A model generated the notes under the pieces. It saw nothing but the letters and a program-made list of their open reading frames with translations, was not told the DNA's origin and ran no database searches. A stretch of DNA of 64,000 nucleotides from Hygrophila difformis (Eukaryota > Streptophyta > Magnoliopsida > Lamiales > Acanthaceae): NCBI GenBank assembly GCA_030278955.1, contig JAOANR010000003.1:36784054-36848053 (forward strand), read 5' to 3'. Below are positions 1 through 10,962 of the stretch, piece by piece (positions within the stretch are counted from its first letter, which is position 1; the number at the start of each line of letters is the position of its first letter). Both the position numbers and the translations under genes were made by a program.

Positions 1-1
1 A

Positions 2-860
2 GGGGATGTGGTTGTGGCAGAGAATTGGAGGCGAATATGGGATTCCCATGCATTCAAGGAGAAGACCAAAAGGGGAAAGCTGAACAGACGCCGCGGTCAG
101 GAGGATTCACGAGCCCTCCCCACACACACTGCGGGATCCAAGACATTTAGAGCCACCCTTGATGATCTGGTATTTTTCTAATATCCCTTAGTTATAATTT
201 TATAAAGTAGTTTAATGACACGTTCTCATCACTAACATTTTTAAAAAATTTATAGTTGGTTGTTAAGAATGGGCCTGTCCACTTGCATAAGCTCCACGAC
301 ACACACATACAAGAAAAAACCAAAAGGATAATTGGGTACATGATAAGTCACAGAATATTCAGGTACATATTCTAAATATCGTGATCAAAGTATGGTTTGC
401 TTCAATACGAACTTAGTTACCGACCCTTTTTTAACCTTCTATAATAGAACTTAGTTACCGACCCTTTTTTAACCTTCTATAATAGGAGGAGTTTAATGTC
501 GTTGCTGAGACTTTGAGCCAGGATCCGGAGATTGGTGGTAGCTTTGATCCGGATCGCGTCTTCCTAGACGTTGTTGGTGGCCACGACAGGCGCAAGGCAG
601 TATATGGCATAGGCTCTGTAGCCCGGTCGATCAGGCCATTGGATGCTGTTGATTCCACCCTTCCACCACCTACCTCTCAGTATGTCACTCAGGCCCAGTT
701 GGATGCCAAGTTTGAGGCGTATAGGGTGACTCTAGATCGGCTCTTCCAGACACAGATGACCATGGCGGAGCAGATGGAGAGATGGCTGGGAGTTCGGGGT
801 CCTCGATCCCCAGACCGCGGGGATGATGGCCATGGCGGAGGTGATGCTGCTGTTCATTGA
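2..860 (+). CDS. CACTA transposase, C-terminal exons (Transposase_24-like), partial
   Basis: This encodes the C-terminal part of a plant Ptta/En/Spm transposase, the protein that recognises CACTA ends. Three exon-like blocks are visible. Block 1 (2-169) reads through WRRIWDSHAFKEKTKRGKLN and THTAGSKTF, the family pattern of W, FKEK and HT.GSK. Block 2 (256-362) gives LVVKNGPVHLHKLHDTH, matching the conserved D-T-H region. Block 3 (486-860) gives EEFNVVAETLSQDPE and then VYGIGSVARS, the family G-x-G-S motif, followed by a predicted coiled helix and the stop. GT/AG borders are plausible, but the block 2 to block 3 phase does not close cleanly with the obvious donor, so an unrecognised splice site or a frameshift is possible. 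The N-terminus is outside the window. Confidence 0.7.
409..484. repeat. 38-bp tandem duplication in a transposase intron
   Basis: The unit beginning GAACTTAGTTACCGACCC and ending ATAATA occurs twice in direct succession just before the acceptor of the last exon. It duplicates the likely polypyrimidine tract and the TATAATAG acceptor, and may have disturbed splicing. Confidence 0.85.
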
Positions 861-1199
861 CTATTCTTGTGGTTATGTTCATATGACTTGTTCTTGTCTT
901 TGGATATTGGATTACATTTGTGAATTAGTTCGTGTTGGACTTGCAGTTGTTGGTGTTGGACTTGTTGGTAGAAATTGTTGATATTACATTTTTGAACTTG
1001 TTTGTTTTCTAAATATCGTTGACTAGCAATGATATATTTATATGTTGTGGTAGTTGTGTTTGAAATACATTTTGTATGAATCCGGATGGTTTGATGCATT
1101 GTTGGTGTTGTTTTTTCGGTTGTTAATTATTTAATGGATATTGGTTTGGTGTTGTTTTAGCAGCAGGGATGGCTGGTAAGAAATAGCTATTCTGAGCTG
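861..1199. other. CACTA 3' flank, no gene seen
   Basis: T/G-rich sequence after the transposase stop, with repeated GTTGGTGTTG-like words. No coding signal is visible; it probably holds the transposase 3' UTR. Confidence 0.5.
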
Positions 1200-1705
1200 C
1201 TGTTACAGAATTTACCGACCGCAATATGTGGTCGGCGTTTGGTCTCTGAATCACACCGACTGAATTTCCGACTGCATATACGGTCGGTAACTCGTGGTCC
1301 AGAAGGTCCTACAAGATGTATCCCCGACCATGCGTACGGTCTGGGAGTCGGTCGGGAAATGTTGGCGACCGCAATTCGGTCGGAAAATCGGTCGGCACAT
1401 TCTCCGACCCCCAAGCTGGTGGTCGGCCTCCGATTCCAGAACATGATATTACCAACCGTCATATGCGGTCAGTAATTCGGTCGGCAACCCCAGAAACGAC
1501 CCGCCTCTTTGGGTTGCCGACCGCATGCGGTCGGCAATGCGGTCGGTAACACCGACCGCATTTATGGGGGTCGGGGATCTGGTCGGCAATAACCCCACCG
1601 AGCCACAACGGTTACTTTTTACCGACCACCTCTTTAGGGTTGGTAAACCGGTCGGCAATGCCGACAGCAAACGTTCGGTCGGCAATCCCGGTCGGGAATC
1701 CAACT
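1200..1705. repeat. CACTA subterminal repeats (ACCGACCGCA / CGGTCGG)
   Basis: Roughly two dozen copies of a GACCG/CGGTC core occur in about 500 bp in both orientations, often as inverted pairs. A perfect 20-bp palindrome, GCCGACCGCATGCGGTCGGC, sits at 1516-1535. In En/Spm elements such subterminal repeats are binding sites for the TnpA-type protein; that role here is inferred from position. Confidence 0.8.
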
Positions 1706-1718
1706 ATTTCTTGTAGTT
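1704..1718 (+). repeat. CACTA right terminal inverted repeat
   Basis: CTATTTCTTGTAGT is the complement of the usual plant terminus CACTACAAGAAATAG except at the outermost base (T at 1718 where G is expected). Either the last base has mutated or the element ends at 1717. Confidence 0.7.
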
Positions 1719-2071
1719 GCGGATGTAATTGAAGTGGGATTTGGCTGCTTCATTGTGAAATTTGGAGCCGCGGTTGATCGAGAAAAAGTTGTTAACGGAG
1801 GTCATTGGATGTTATTTGATCACTACCTCGCTGTTATGACGTGGACTCGAGAATTTGATCCTAGTTCTACTAAGGTGATTAAGACGTTTGTTTGGGCTCG
1901 TCTGAATGGCCTCCCTATGCATAGGTATAGGGAAGATATTCTGTGGGCTATTGCTTCGGGTATAGGCGAAGTAATTAAATTTGACAAGAGTACTCATGAG
2001 TCATCCAAGGGTCGTTTTGCAAGGGTTTGTATTGCGCTTGATTTGGAAAAACCGGTAACGGGGATGTTGCG
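1719..2071 (+). pseudogene. LINE ORF1 fragment (DUF4283)
   Basis: One reading frame from the CACTA border to the LTR border translates as a DUF4283 domain: GFGCFIVKFGAAVDREKV, then GGHWMLFDHYLAVMTW, FVWARLNGLPMHRY, ILWAIASGIGEVIKFD and GRFARVCIALDLEKP. This domain opens ORF1 of plant L1-type LINEs. Both ends are cut by insertions (CACTA at 1718, LTR at 2072), so no start codon or CCHC knuckle remains. Strand and context match the LINE ORF2 remnants at 29096-30754 and 38353-38893, so all three may be pieces of one element. Confidence 0.8.
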
Positions 2072-4052
2072 TGTAACACCCCGGTTTTGATAACCCACGA
2101 CGGGATGTCACCGCCACACCTCCCTAGCAAGACACGACTTCTTCGACCTTGCTAGAGAGATGCAAGGCTATGGTTTTTAAGAAATATTTTAAACAACCCC
2201 ATAAATAATTTAAATTAAAAATATCAGAGTAGATGCAATATTTAATTATATAGCAGCGGAACTGTAAAGGAATGTAAATGGGCCAACTTGGCCAAAACAC
2301 GGGTTAAACAGGCCCGTTATGCAAGTCATGTATATAAACGAAAAAGAAATAATTAATGTTTCCCAAAATAAATACCATGCATGCTTATGCTCATGCATAT
2401 TCTCCGTACTCGCCGTAATGGGATTTTTGAAAGTATTATTTTTATTTTTCAAAATAAGTTTCGATTGTACATTTAGAAAAGACCAATTTCTAAAGTTTCG
2501 CACTATCTAAAAAATATAGATTTTATATGGTCGCTGTCGGCGCCATTCTCGTTTAAAAATTCATTTCAAGACAGATAAATCTGAAATTTCTACAGTAGGT
2601 CAAAAACACTGTAACGAATAAGTTTCATGTTTTAAGTTTGAATTTGTACAAAGACACTACGCTGTCAGAATTCAGAATGTAGCAACTTTCAAAGATCCGA
2701 TTTTCAACTTATCAAATGAACTCCAATCTTTATGAAATTTTATAGAGGTATTCAAGACTCATAGATCTACAAATTTCTTGTTCAAATCAGGTCCTAATTC
2801 GGCCTAGATCTAGTGTCAAAATAGCCAACAAGTTCAAAAACTAAATATGTCACCATTTCAAGATTCGGTTTTGTTGCAGGTTCGTCCGGATCAGTTTTCA
2901 GGTACCAAAACTCAATGAACAATTATGAAATTTTTACACAACACAGATCAATGTCTTAAAAACACTTTTTATGTTTTGAGTTTCTTCGTTTGAGCATTTT
3001 AAACGGTCCGAAAATTTCGAGTAAAAATGCTGCGCGCGTGAAATTCCATTTTAACAGATTTTATGGGGTTTTTTGTCAGATCTTTATGTTCGGGTTACAT
3101 TTTAGCCACCACAACCATAAGTAAGGATCAACTTACTTAAAATGGATCTACAGCTCTTCCTTTCGATGACGACGGCCTTCGGGATACTCGTTTGTGTCCA
3201 AGAACCTTCGTACTCCTTCTTCTTGTTCCGAATCGCGGTTTAGGAAGAAAAATGTGCTAAGTTAGATTGGTATTCAAATTTTTGGACATAAAATATTGAC
3301 TACCACGTTACCTCACCACCAACCTACGCTTGGGAGGCCTTGAACTCGCCCAAGAAGCTTCCTCCTTCGCTGCATCTTGCTTCCAACGGCCTAGATCTAG
3401 GGTTTTCGGTGTTCGGATGAGAATAGGGATTGTGAAGATGTTGAAAAGGCGTACGGGGCTGATCACAGGGGTATTTATAAGCCCCAACCGACCCAAGATA
3501 TCTGGGGGTCGGAGATACGCATCTTGGCCCCCAAGAAACGGAACCGAATTCGGAAAATCCGAAGTCGGGCGAGAAAATCACGCTCGGGGCGCAACAGCCG
3601 CATTTGGCGCGGTCGTGGCGCGCTTCACCTCCAGACCGCGCGGAGACCGCACGGACCCAGGCTGGGCCGTGGTCTGGGCCGGGTCGTGCGATCCCGTCGG
3701 ACCTTTTCTCCTCTCTGTTGGGCTTCTATCCTTCTACGTTTTGGGCTCTGATTTTTCGGGCTATTCTTGGGTTTTAAACTCCTATCTTAGTCTCATTTGG
3801 ATCTCAAATTAAATTCGAGTTTGAAATATTGAGTCCATTAGTATTTGGTTCCCGTGCAATAATTTAATTAAATTATCTTCGACTTCACAGGTTCTTGGAA
3901 ATTAAATTCACTTTTTGTTTTTTTTTCAATCTCCTTTTTCATATTTATTTATTTCTTTATTTATGTGTTTATTTATTTACTTATCTATGGGTTTCTTTAT
4001 TTATTTACATATTTACTTCTTTATTTATTTTACAAATTTCGTGGGTATTACA
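2072..4052 (-). repeat. Array A, first LTR (deleted copy)
   Basis: Starts TGTAACACCCCGG and ends GGGTATTACA. Against the middle LTR it lacks about 634 bp (join near 2410-2414) and 34 bp near 2638, the latter between short AAGTTT direct repeats. Its right part is nearly identical to the middle LTR; its first 300 bp are more diverged. The left flank GGGATGTTGCG is LINE ORF1 sequence. Confidence 0.85.
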
Positions 4053-4091
4053 GTCTACCCTCCTTAAGAATCAACTTCGTCCTCGAAGTTG
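4053..4091 (-). promoter_or_regulatory. Polypurine tract and 3' hairpin, unit A1
   Basis: On the element strand CAACTTCG-AGGA-CGAAGTTG (4072-4091, perfect 8-bp stem, 4-nt loop) is followed by ATTCTTAAGGAGGGTAGAC and then the LTR. The purine run next to the 3' LTR is the expected plus-strand primer. Confidence 0.75.
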
Positions 4092-4220
4092 CGCTTTAGT
4101 CCTTTTTCGAGCTAAGGACTAGGATCTTTTCGTTTCGTTCGCTTCGTGTTTTCTTTATTTTTATATTATGACTGACTCCGAATTGAAATTTCCAAGCTGC
4201 CTACGTACCCTGTGAAGGGA

Positions 4221-5432
4221 TCAAGCCATCACGTAGTTCAAAATAATTTGAATTTGTTTATTTATTGATAAAAATACGCATTGTTCCATCCTCCTCCCCT
4301 TATTGTTGCCATTTTGATCGTCTGGGTTCTGTGGCTGGTCAGGTCCGGCGACCAGATCCTCTCTTTTGGTTATATTCTTATTCTGGGTTCGACAATCTTT
4401 CATCCGGTGTCCACGTCGACCACATCGGAAGCATGTGTCGGGTTGAGGGCATCCCCTCACCAGATGAGGTTGATTACACCTTGGGCATCGGGGTACGTAA
4501 GCTTCACGGTTGAAAATCCTTCTATTGTTGCCTCCATCGCTGCCTTGGGCTGGTCCATTTGGGCCTTCACGAAAATTATTCCTACCCGAGTCATTATCAG
4601 CTCTGCGGTCCTTATCTCTTTTGTCTTGTCCTTGAGGACCTCAGCTAGTCTCACCTATCGCCTTTCGCTTCAGTCCTTGAACTCGTGCAACTGCTACCAC
4701 ACGATCATAAACAGCTTGTAGGTCAGGGTAGTTCACACCCGTGATCACTTCCCTAATGGCCGGGTTTAACCCCATCTCAAACTTCTGGGCCTTTTCCACA
4801 TCGGTTGGCACCAACCTTGGCACAAACAGCACCAATTCCTTAAAGCGGGTGTAGTATTCCTGCACCGTTTGACCTTCTTATTTTAATGATAGGAATTCCT
4901 CGTACATTGCAGCTTTCATGCTCATGGGATAGAATCGATCTCTGAGCAGCTCCATAAATTCAGCCCACGAATAGGGCTCTTCTTCCTCAGTCAACTTCCC
5001 TTGGGTGGCCTGCCACCAATCATCTGCTTCGCCTCCCAAGTAATACGAGGCGACGTGTACTTTCTCTCCCTCCGGGTACTTGACGGCGTTCAACATTTTG
5101 TCAAACGTTATAATCCATTCTTCTAATTTCGCAGGATCCTCCTCACCAGCGTCGTGTGGTGGCTGGTAGGGGTTCACCATAGCCAGGTAATTGATGCGAG
5201 CCTGGGGCGGAGGTACCGCCGTGGCTTGCCCTTGATTCAATTGCGTGTTTCCCAGCGCAATTAGAACCTCCTCTATCGTACGGAGACGATCGCCCACATT
5301 GTTCGGTGCGGGGGCGTCCTGCGCACCTTAGTTTTCAGCTCCTACAGGTTGAGCTGGTTCCGTGGTGTTTAGTGGTACTTCATTAGTACTTTGTGGTGCA
5401 GGTTGGTTTCTCGGTCTTCCCCTTGGTGCCAT
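4221..5432 (-). pseudogene. Gag of unit A1, broken
   Basis: Reads as a Ty3/gypsy Gag starting at 5432 (MAPRGRPRNQPAPQ). The capsid part shows YQPPHDAGEEDPAKLEEWI, then VASYYLGGEADDWWQATQ, LLRDRFYPM, YYTRFKELV and KFEMGLNPAIREVI, as in Retrotrans_gag proteins. A zinc knuckle C-FR-C-GRRGHRMKD-C follows near 4400. In-frame stops lie near 5330, near 4876 and just after IGETS near 4641; the first two look like C-to-T changes of Gln codons. A deletion of about 200 bp relative to unit A2, joined near 4300, removes the end of gag and one hairpin. No pol follows. Confidence 0.8.
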
Positions 5433-6721
5433 TCTGTTACAAACGTGTATAAATTAGACTACAAGAGTTTAGATAGATCGTTTAGACAGGGGACTGTGAA
5501 ATCATATAAGTGGTTGAGTGTTAGGTGTCTATCCGGATGCAGTGCCCGGCCAAGGTTTAAATGGGCCTCGAAAATTATATATATATATATATATATTTTT
5601 ATTTTTTCACGGTTCAGGGTTCAGGTTTAGGGTTTAGTGTTTAGGTTTTTTTTTTCAATTTTTGCTTGGGAAGCCACCAAATATTTGGAATTTAAGGAAT
5701 TTTTAATAAATAAATAAATACATAAATAAATGAAACTTATAGTTTATTTCTGAAAAGAAATTTTGTTACAAGTGCTAGGATGTACAAAAATAGAAATATA
5801 TACTAGCCCAAAACTAGTACTACTATTATAGAATATCTAGAGAATCTAAGCCCCTTCCGGCAGAGTAGCAGGGTCCTCCACTGGGTCTCTAGGTTATTTA
5901 TGCATTCTTGGTTAGCCGCTCTTAGTTCCAGATGTGTTGTAGGTCAGCTTCAAGTTGAGTTATGTAGTGGTTGAAGTATTGTATACTCTATTGGGAGTTA
6001 ATGTAGGTGTTCATCGTTTTCACCATTAGGTTACTCGACAAGTCATAATATATCGACTAAGTGGAGACCTATGGAAAAAGGCAGAGTTTAGATATGCGCA
6101 CGCAAAGCATAGGCGATCAAGATCTAAAACTAAGGCATTATTAATCTTAAGCCAACGCTTTTAAGTCAAGACCCAAGGTCAAGCCGAATACTAGAACGAG
6201 AGTGCTATCTAATGCTTCTCATAAAAAGGTTAGCACAATTATGTATGTATGCATATGCAAATGATGATCCCCCCCTGAAATAATTTTCATGCAATATGAT
6301 TTAGACTTATCAAAATAATTTATATACATATATTCCATGGGTTTTAAAATAAAACTCATGCCATGGAAATAAAAATTTAAAAATAACAGTTAAAATTTTT
6401 TGGCCGAAAACAAATCTTTGGACCCTATTTAAAGTATGAGTATTGGGCTTAAAAATTTGGACTTAAAAGTCGGGCCCAAAATAGTAAATATGTAAATTAT
6501 TGGGCTAAGAATAATATTTAGGCTAAATAATTTTTAGGGCTTCTTTAAAAATATTTGGCCTTCGAAAAACTTTTGGACTTTAATTTAAAAAATAGTAATT
6601 GGGCTCTTTAAAATATATTAATAGCTTAAAAAAATAATAATGGATTTAAAGATAATAGTTAAAAATAATAGTTTAAAATAATAGTTTAAAAATAATAATA
6701 ATAGGTTTAAAAATAATCCGG
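5433..6721 (-). other. Leader of unit A1
   Basis: Between PBS and gag. It holds a telomere-like tract (5611-5646), a decayed counterpart of the D upstream ORF (about 5865-6073, with stops), and about 300 bp (6420-6720) of AATAATAGTTTAAA-like repeats mixed with GGGCTTAA/GGGCCCAA words. No intact gene. Confidence 0.6.
5611..5646. repeat. Interstitial telomere-like repeat, unit A1
   Basis: GGTTCAGGGTTCAGG runs into TTTAGGGTTTAG, degenerate copies of the plant telomere unit TTTAGGG. An AT dinucleotide run precedes it. Confidence 0.7.
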
Positions 6722-6733
6722 GCTCTGATACCA
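6722..6733 (-). promoter_or_regulatory. Primer binding site, unit A1
   Basis: GCTCTGATACCA on the plus strand is TGGTATCAGAGC on the element strand, complementary to the 3' end of plant initiator Met-tRNA. It sits 3 nt from the middle LTR and fixes the minus orientation. Confidence 0.9.
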
Positions 6734-6736
6734 ACT

Positions 6737-9384
6737 TGTAACGCCCGGTTTTGATAACCCAGGCCGGGATGTCACCGCCACACCTCCCTAGCAAGACACG
6801 ACTTCTTCGAGCTTGCTAGAGAGATGCAAGGCTATGGTTTTTCAGAAAACAATTTAAACAAGCCCATAAATAATTTAAATTAAAAATATCAGAGTAGATG
6901 CAATATTTAATTATATAGCAGCGGAAGTGTAAAGGAATATAAATGGGCTAACATGGCCAAAACACGGGTTAAACAGGCCCGTTATGCAAGTCATGTTTAT
7001 AAACGAGAAAGATATAATTAATGTTTCCCAAAATAAATCCCATGCATGCTTATGCTCATGCATATTCTCCGTACTCTGAAAGAAAAGGAAAATACACGGT
7101 TGTCAGTATAAAAACACTGAGTAAGTTAATCCTAGCCTACAAAAATGGGGTTTCAAAGCCTTTAATTAATTTAAAGGAAACATGAATTACCTCTAGCAAG
7201 ATTTCATACATCCTACAATTTTATTTGGGCTAACTAAAAAGATTAAATTGCATAATTTAAATACATGGATTCCAAATGTACATAATACAACTTTCATAAT
7301 TAAATAAGTAAAGGACATAATTTTAAAAAGCCATAATTTAGATAAAAGGAAACCTCAAAATTTCACGAGCCATAATTAAATGAAAGGCAATAATCTCAAG
7401 TCTTTTAGTTCCCTGTTACTCCATAATCGAGTATCAAGATTTCATTGGTATTTCAAGTATTTCTCAATTACATCGCAATCTCAACCATATTTCAAGTAAC
7501 CGTTGGTGTAGCCAAATCCGCCATACCCACTACCACTCTGGAGCCTCGGGAAACCCATACGGATACTCCCGAGAGTGTAGGCCCTAAATATCTCACCCTT
7601 TTGGCATAATTTCTCATAACGTTCACTCTCGTCCGTTTAGGCACGAAGTAAAAAGCTAGGGGGGCACCCTGCAGAGCACTCACCCCCTATATAGTAAGCT
7701 CAATCTAGTCGTAACGGGATTTTTGAAAGCATTATTTTTATTTTTCAAAAGAAGTTTCACTTGTACGTTTAGAAAAGACCAATTTCTAAAGTTTTGCACT
7801 TTCCTCAAAAATATAGATTTCATATGGTCGCTGTCTGCGCCATTCTAGTTTAAAAATTCATTTCAAGGTAGATAAATCTGAAATTTCTACAGTAGCTCAA
7901 AAACACTGTAACGAACAAGTTTCATATTTTAAGTTTTTCAATCCGAGGTAAGGAAACGAGTCAAAAGTTTGAATTTGTACAAAGACACTACGCTGTCAGA
8001 ATTCAGAATGTAGCAACTTTCAAAGATCCGATTTTTAACTTATCAAATGAACTCCAATATTTATGAAATTTTACAGAGGTATTCACGACATATAGATCTA
8101 CAAATTTCATGTTCAACTCAGGTCCTAATTCGGTTTAGATCTAGTGTCAAAATAGCGAACAAGTTCAAAAACTAAATCTGTCATCATTTCAAGATTCGGT
8201 TTTGTTGCAGGTTCGTCCGGATCCATTTTCAGGTAACAAACTCAATGAAAAATTACGAAATTTTTACAAAACACAGATCAATGTCTTAGGAACACTTTTT
8301 ATGCTTTGAGTCTCTTCGTTTGAGCATTTTAAACTGTCCGAAAAATTCGAGTAAAAATGCTGCGCGCGTGAAATTCCATTTTAACAGATTTTATGGGGTT
8401 TCTTGTTAGATCTTTATGTTCGGGTTACATTTTAGCCACCACAACCATAAGTAAGGATCAACTTACTTAAAATGGATCTACAGCTCTTCGTTTCGATGAC
8501 GACAGCCTCCGGGATACTCGTTTGTGTCCAAGAACCTTCGTACTCCTTCTTCTTGTTCCGAATCGCGGTTTAGGAAGAAAAATGTGCTAAGTTAGATTGG
8601 TATTCAAATTTTTGGACATAAAATATTGACTACCACGTTACCTCACCACCAACCTACGCTTGGGAGGCCTTGAACTCGCCCAAGAAGCTTCCTCCTTCGC
8701 TGCGTCTTGCTTCCAACGGCCTAGATCTATGGTTTTCGGTGTTCGGATGAGAATAGGGATTGTGAAGATGTTGAAAAGGCGTACGGGGCTGATCACAGGG
8801 GTATTTATAAGCCCCAACCGACCCAAGATATCTGGGGGTCGGAGATACGCATCTTGGCCCCCAAGAAACGGAACCGAATTCGGAAAATCCGAAGTCGGGC
8901 GAGAAAATCACGCTCGGGGCACAACAGCCGCATTTGGCGCGGTCGTGGTGCGCTTCACCTCCAGACCGCGCGGAGACCGCACGGACCCAGGCTGGGCCGT
9001 GGTCTGGGCGGGGTCGTGCGATCCCGTCGGACCTTTTCTCCTCTCTGTTGGGCTTCTATCCTTCTACGTTTTGGGCTCTGATTTTTCGGGCTATTCTTGG
9101 GTTTTAAACTCCTATCTTAGTCTCATTTGGATCTCAAATTAAATTCGAGTTTGAAATATTGAGTCCATTAGTATTTGGTTCCCGTGCAATAATTTAATTA
9201 AATTATCTTCGACTTCACAGGTTCTTGGAAATTAAATTCACTTTTTGTTTTTTTTTTTCAATCTCCTTTTTCATATTTATTTATTTCTTTATTTATGTGT
9301 TTATTTATTTACTTATCTATGGGTTTCTTTATTTATTTACATATTTATTTCTTTATTTATTTTACAAATTTCGTGGGTATTACA
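6737..9384 (-). repeat. Array A, middle shared LTR (2.65 kb)
   Basis: Complete LTR from TGTAACGCCCGG to GGGTATTACA. It serves as 5' LTR of unit A1 and 3' LTR of unit A2. A GC-rich part (about 8850-9030) and T/A-rich tetranucleotide runs (9265-9365) lie near its right end. Short open frames in it recur in the other A LTR and look incidental. Confidence 0.9.
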
Positions 9385-9423
9385 GTCTACCCTCCTTAAG
9401 AATCAACTTCGTCCTCGAAGTTG
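9385..9423 (-). promoter_or_regulatory. Polypurine tract and 3' hairpin, unit A2
   Basis: Same layout as in A1: 20-nt hairpin with AGGA loop at 9404-9423, then TTAAGGAGGGTAGAC against the LTR. Confidence 0.75.
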
Positions 9424-9620
9424 CGCTTTAGTCCTTTTTCGAGCTAAGGACTAGGATCTTTTCGTTTCGTTCGCTTCGTGTTTTGTTTATTTTTATATTA
9501 TGACTGACTCCGAATTGAAATTTCCAAGCTGCCTACGTACCCTGTGAAGAGATCAAGCCATCACGTAGTTCAAAATAATTTGAATTTGTTTATTTATTGA
9601 TTAAAATATGCATTGTTCCA

Positions 9621-9660
9621 TCCTCCTCCCCTTAAGCTTACAGTTATGTCCCCATAACTG
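9621..9660 (-). promoter_or_regulatory. Second hairpin and purine tract, unit A2
   Basis: Element strand: CAGTTATG-GGGA-CATAACTG (9641-9660, 8-bp stem with a GNRA-type loop), then TTAAGGGGAGGAGGA. It lies about 220 bp inside the true polypurine tract. The same pair occurs in C and D. Confidence 0.6.
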
Positions 9661-9732
9661 CCTATGAATTTGTCCTTGAAAAGGTTCAAGTATCGTCGCC
9701 TTGCGCAGGTATGTCCGCTTGATTTATCACAT

Positions 9733-10962
9733 TCAACGTCCCATGGGTCTCCCTTGATTATTCTGTTGGTCCCGATTTTGGTTCTGGTTCGGGTTCTGTT
9801 GGGGGTGTTGATTTTGGAGTCGATGCCCATGGTTGTTGCCATTTTGATCGTCTGGGTTCTGTGGCTGGTCAGGTCCGGCGACCAGATCCTCTCTTTTGGT
9901 TATATTCTTATTCTGGGTTCGACAATCTTTCATCCGGTGTCCACGTCGACCACATCGGAAGCATGTGTCGGGTTGAGGGCATCCCCTCACCAGATGAGGT
10001 TGATTACACCTTGAGCATCGGGGTACGTAAGCTTCACGGTTGAAAATCCTTCTATTGTTGCCTCCATCGCTGCCTTGGGCTGGTCCATTGGGGCCTTCAC
10101 GAAAATTATTCCTACCCGAGTCATTATCAGCTCTGCGGTCCTTATCTCTTTTGTCTTGTCCTTGAGGACCTTAGCTAGTCTCACCTATCGCCTTTCGCTT
10201 CAGTCCTTGAACTCGTGCAACTGCTACCGCACGATCATAAACAGCTTGTAGGTCAGGGTAGTTCACACCCGTGATCACTTCCCTAATGGCCGGGTTTAAC
10301 CCCATCTCAAACTTCTGGGCCTTTTCCACATCGATTGGCACCAACCTTGGCACAAACCGCACCAAATCCTTAAAGCGGGTGTAGTATTCCTGCACCGTTT
10401 GACCTTCTTGTTTTAATGATAGGAATTCCTCGTACATTGCAGCTTTCGCGTTCATGGGATAAAATCGATCCCTGAGCAGCTCCATAAATTCAGCCCACGA
10501 ATAGGGCTCTTCTTCCTCAGTCAACTTCCCTTGAGTGGCCTGCCACCAATCATCTGCTTCGCCTCCCAAGTAATACGAGGCGACGTGTACTTTCTCTCCC
10601 TCCGGGCACTTGACGGCGTTCAACATTTTGTCAAACGTTATAATCCATTCTTCCAATTTCGCAGGTTCCTCCTCACCAGCGTCGTGTGGTGGCTGGTAGG
10701 GGTTCACCATAGCCAGGTAATTGATGCGAGCCTGGGTCGGAGGTACCGCCGCGGCTTGCCCTTGATTCACTTGCGTGTTTCCCAGCGCAATTAGAACCTC
10801 CTCTATCGTACGGAGACGATCGCCCACATTGTTCGGTGCGGGGGCGTCCTGCGCACCTTGGTTTTGAGCTCCTACAGGTTGAGTTGGTTCCGTGGTGTTT
10901 AGTGGTACTTCATTAGTAGTTTGTGGTGCAGGTTGGTTTCTCGGTCTTCCCATTGGTACCAT
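9733..10962 (-). pseudogene. Gag of unit A2, one internal stop
   Basis: One frame from 10962 to 9733 gives matrix/linker, capsid (YQPPHDAGEEEPAKLEEWI, GEADDWWQATQ, LLRDRFYPM, YYTRFKDLVRFVPRL) and nucleocapsid with knuckles C-SR-C-NQPHLVRG-C and C-FR-C-GRRGHRMKD-C. It is interrupted only by TAA at 10171-10173, exactly between capsid and nucleocapsid. The A1 copy has TGA at the same codon. After RPMGR the frame closes and no protease or pol follows, so this is a Gag-only element. Gag would form the particle that packages element RNA. Confidence 0.85.

Larger units (their letters stand above)
1..1718 (+). mobile_element. CACTA (En/Spm) DNA transposon, right part
   Basis: The segment holds the tail of a Ptta/En/Spm-type transposase, then about 500 bp dense in ACCGACCGCA/CGGTCGG motifs in both orientations, then a terminus reading CTATTTCTTGTAGT. 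That order (transposase, subterminal repeats, terminal inverted repeat) is the standard architecture of plant CACTA elements. The left end lies outside the window, so neither the inverted repeat partner nor the expected 3-bp target duplication can be checked. A LINE fragment begins directly after the terminus. Confidence 0.85.

Noticed and set aside
3330..3812. 160-codon ORF in A LTRs (repeated at 8660-9142)
   Set aside because: Lies fully in the LTR, resembles no protein, and overlapping frames on the other strand are open as well.
5570..5600. TATATATA run as a promoter TATA box
   Set aside because: A long dinucleotide run recurring at several places (also 11106-11122, 17150-17170); no supporting start-site evidence.
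6722..6733. Possible tRNA gene suggested by GCTCTGATACCA
   Set aside because: Only 12-18 nt match a tRNA 3' end and they abut an LTR: this is a primer binding site. I saw no full tRNA or rRNA gene in the window.
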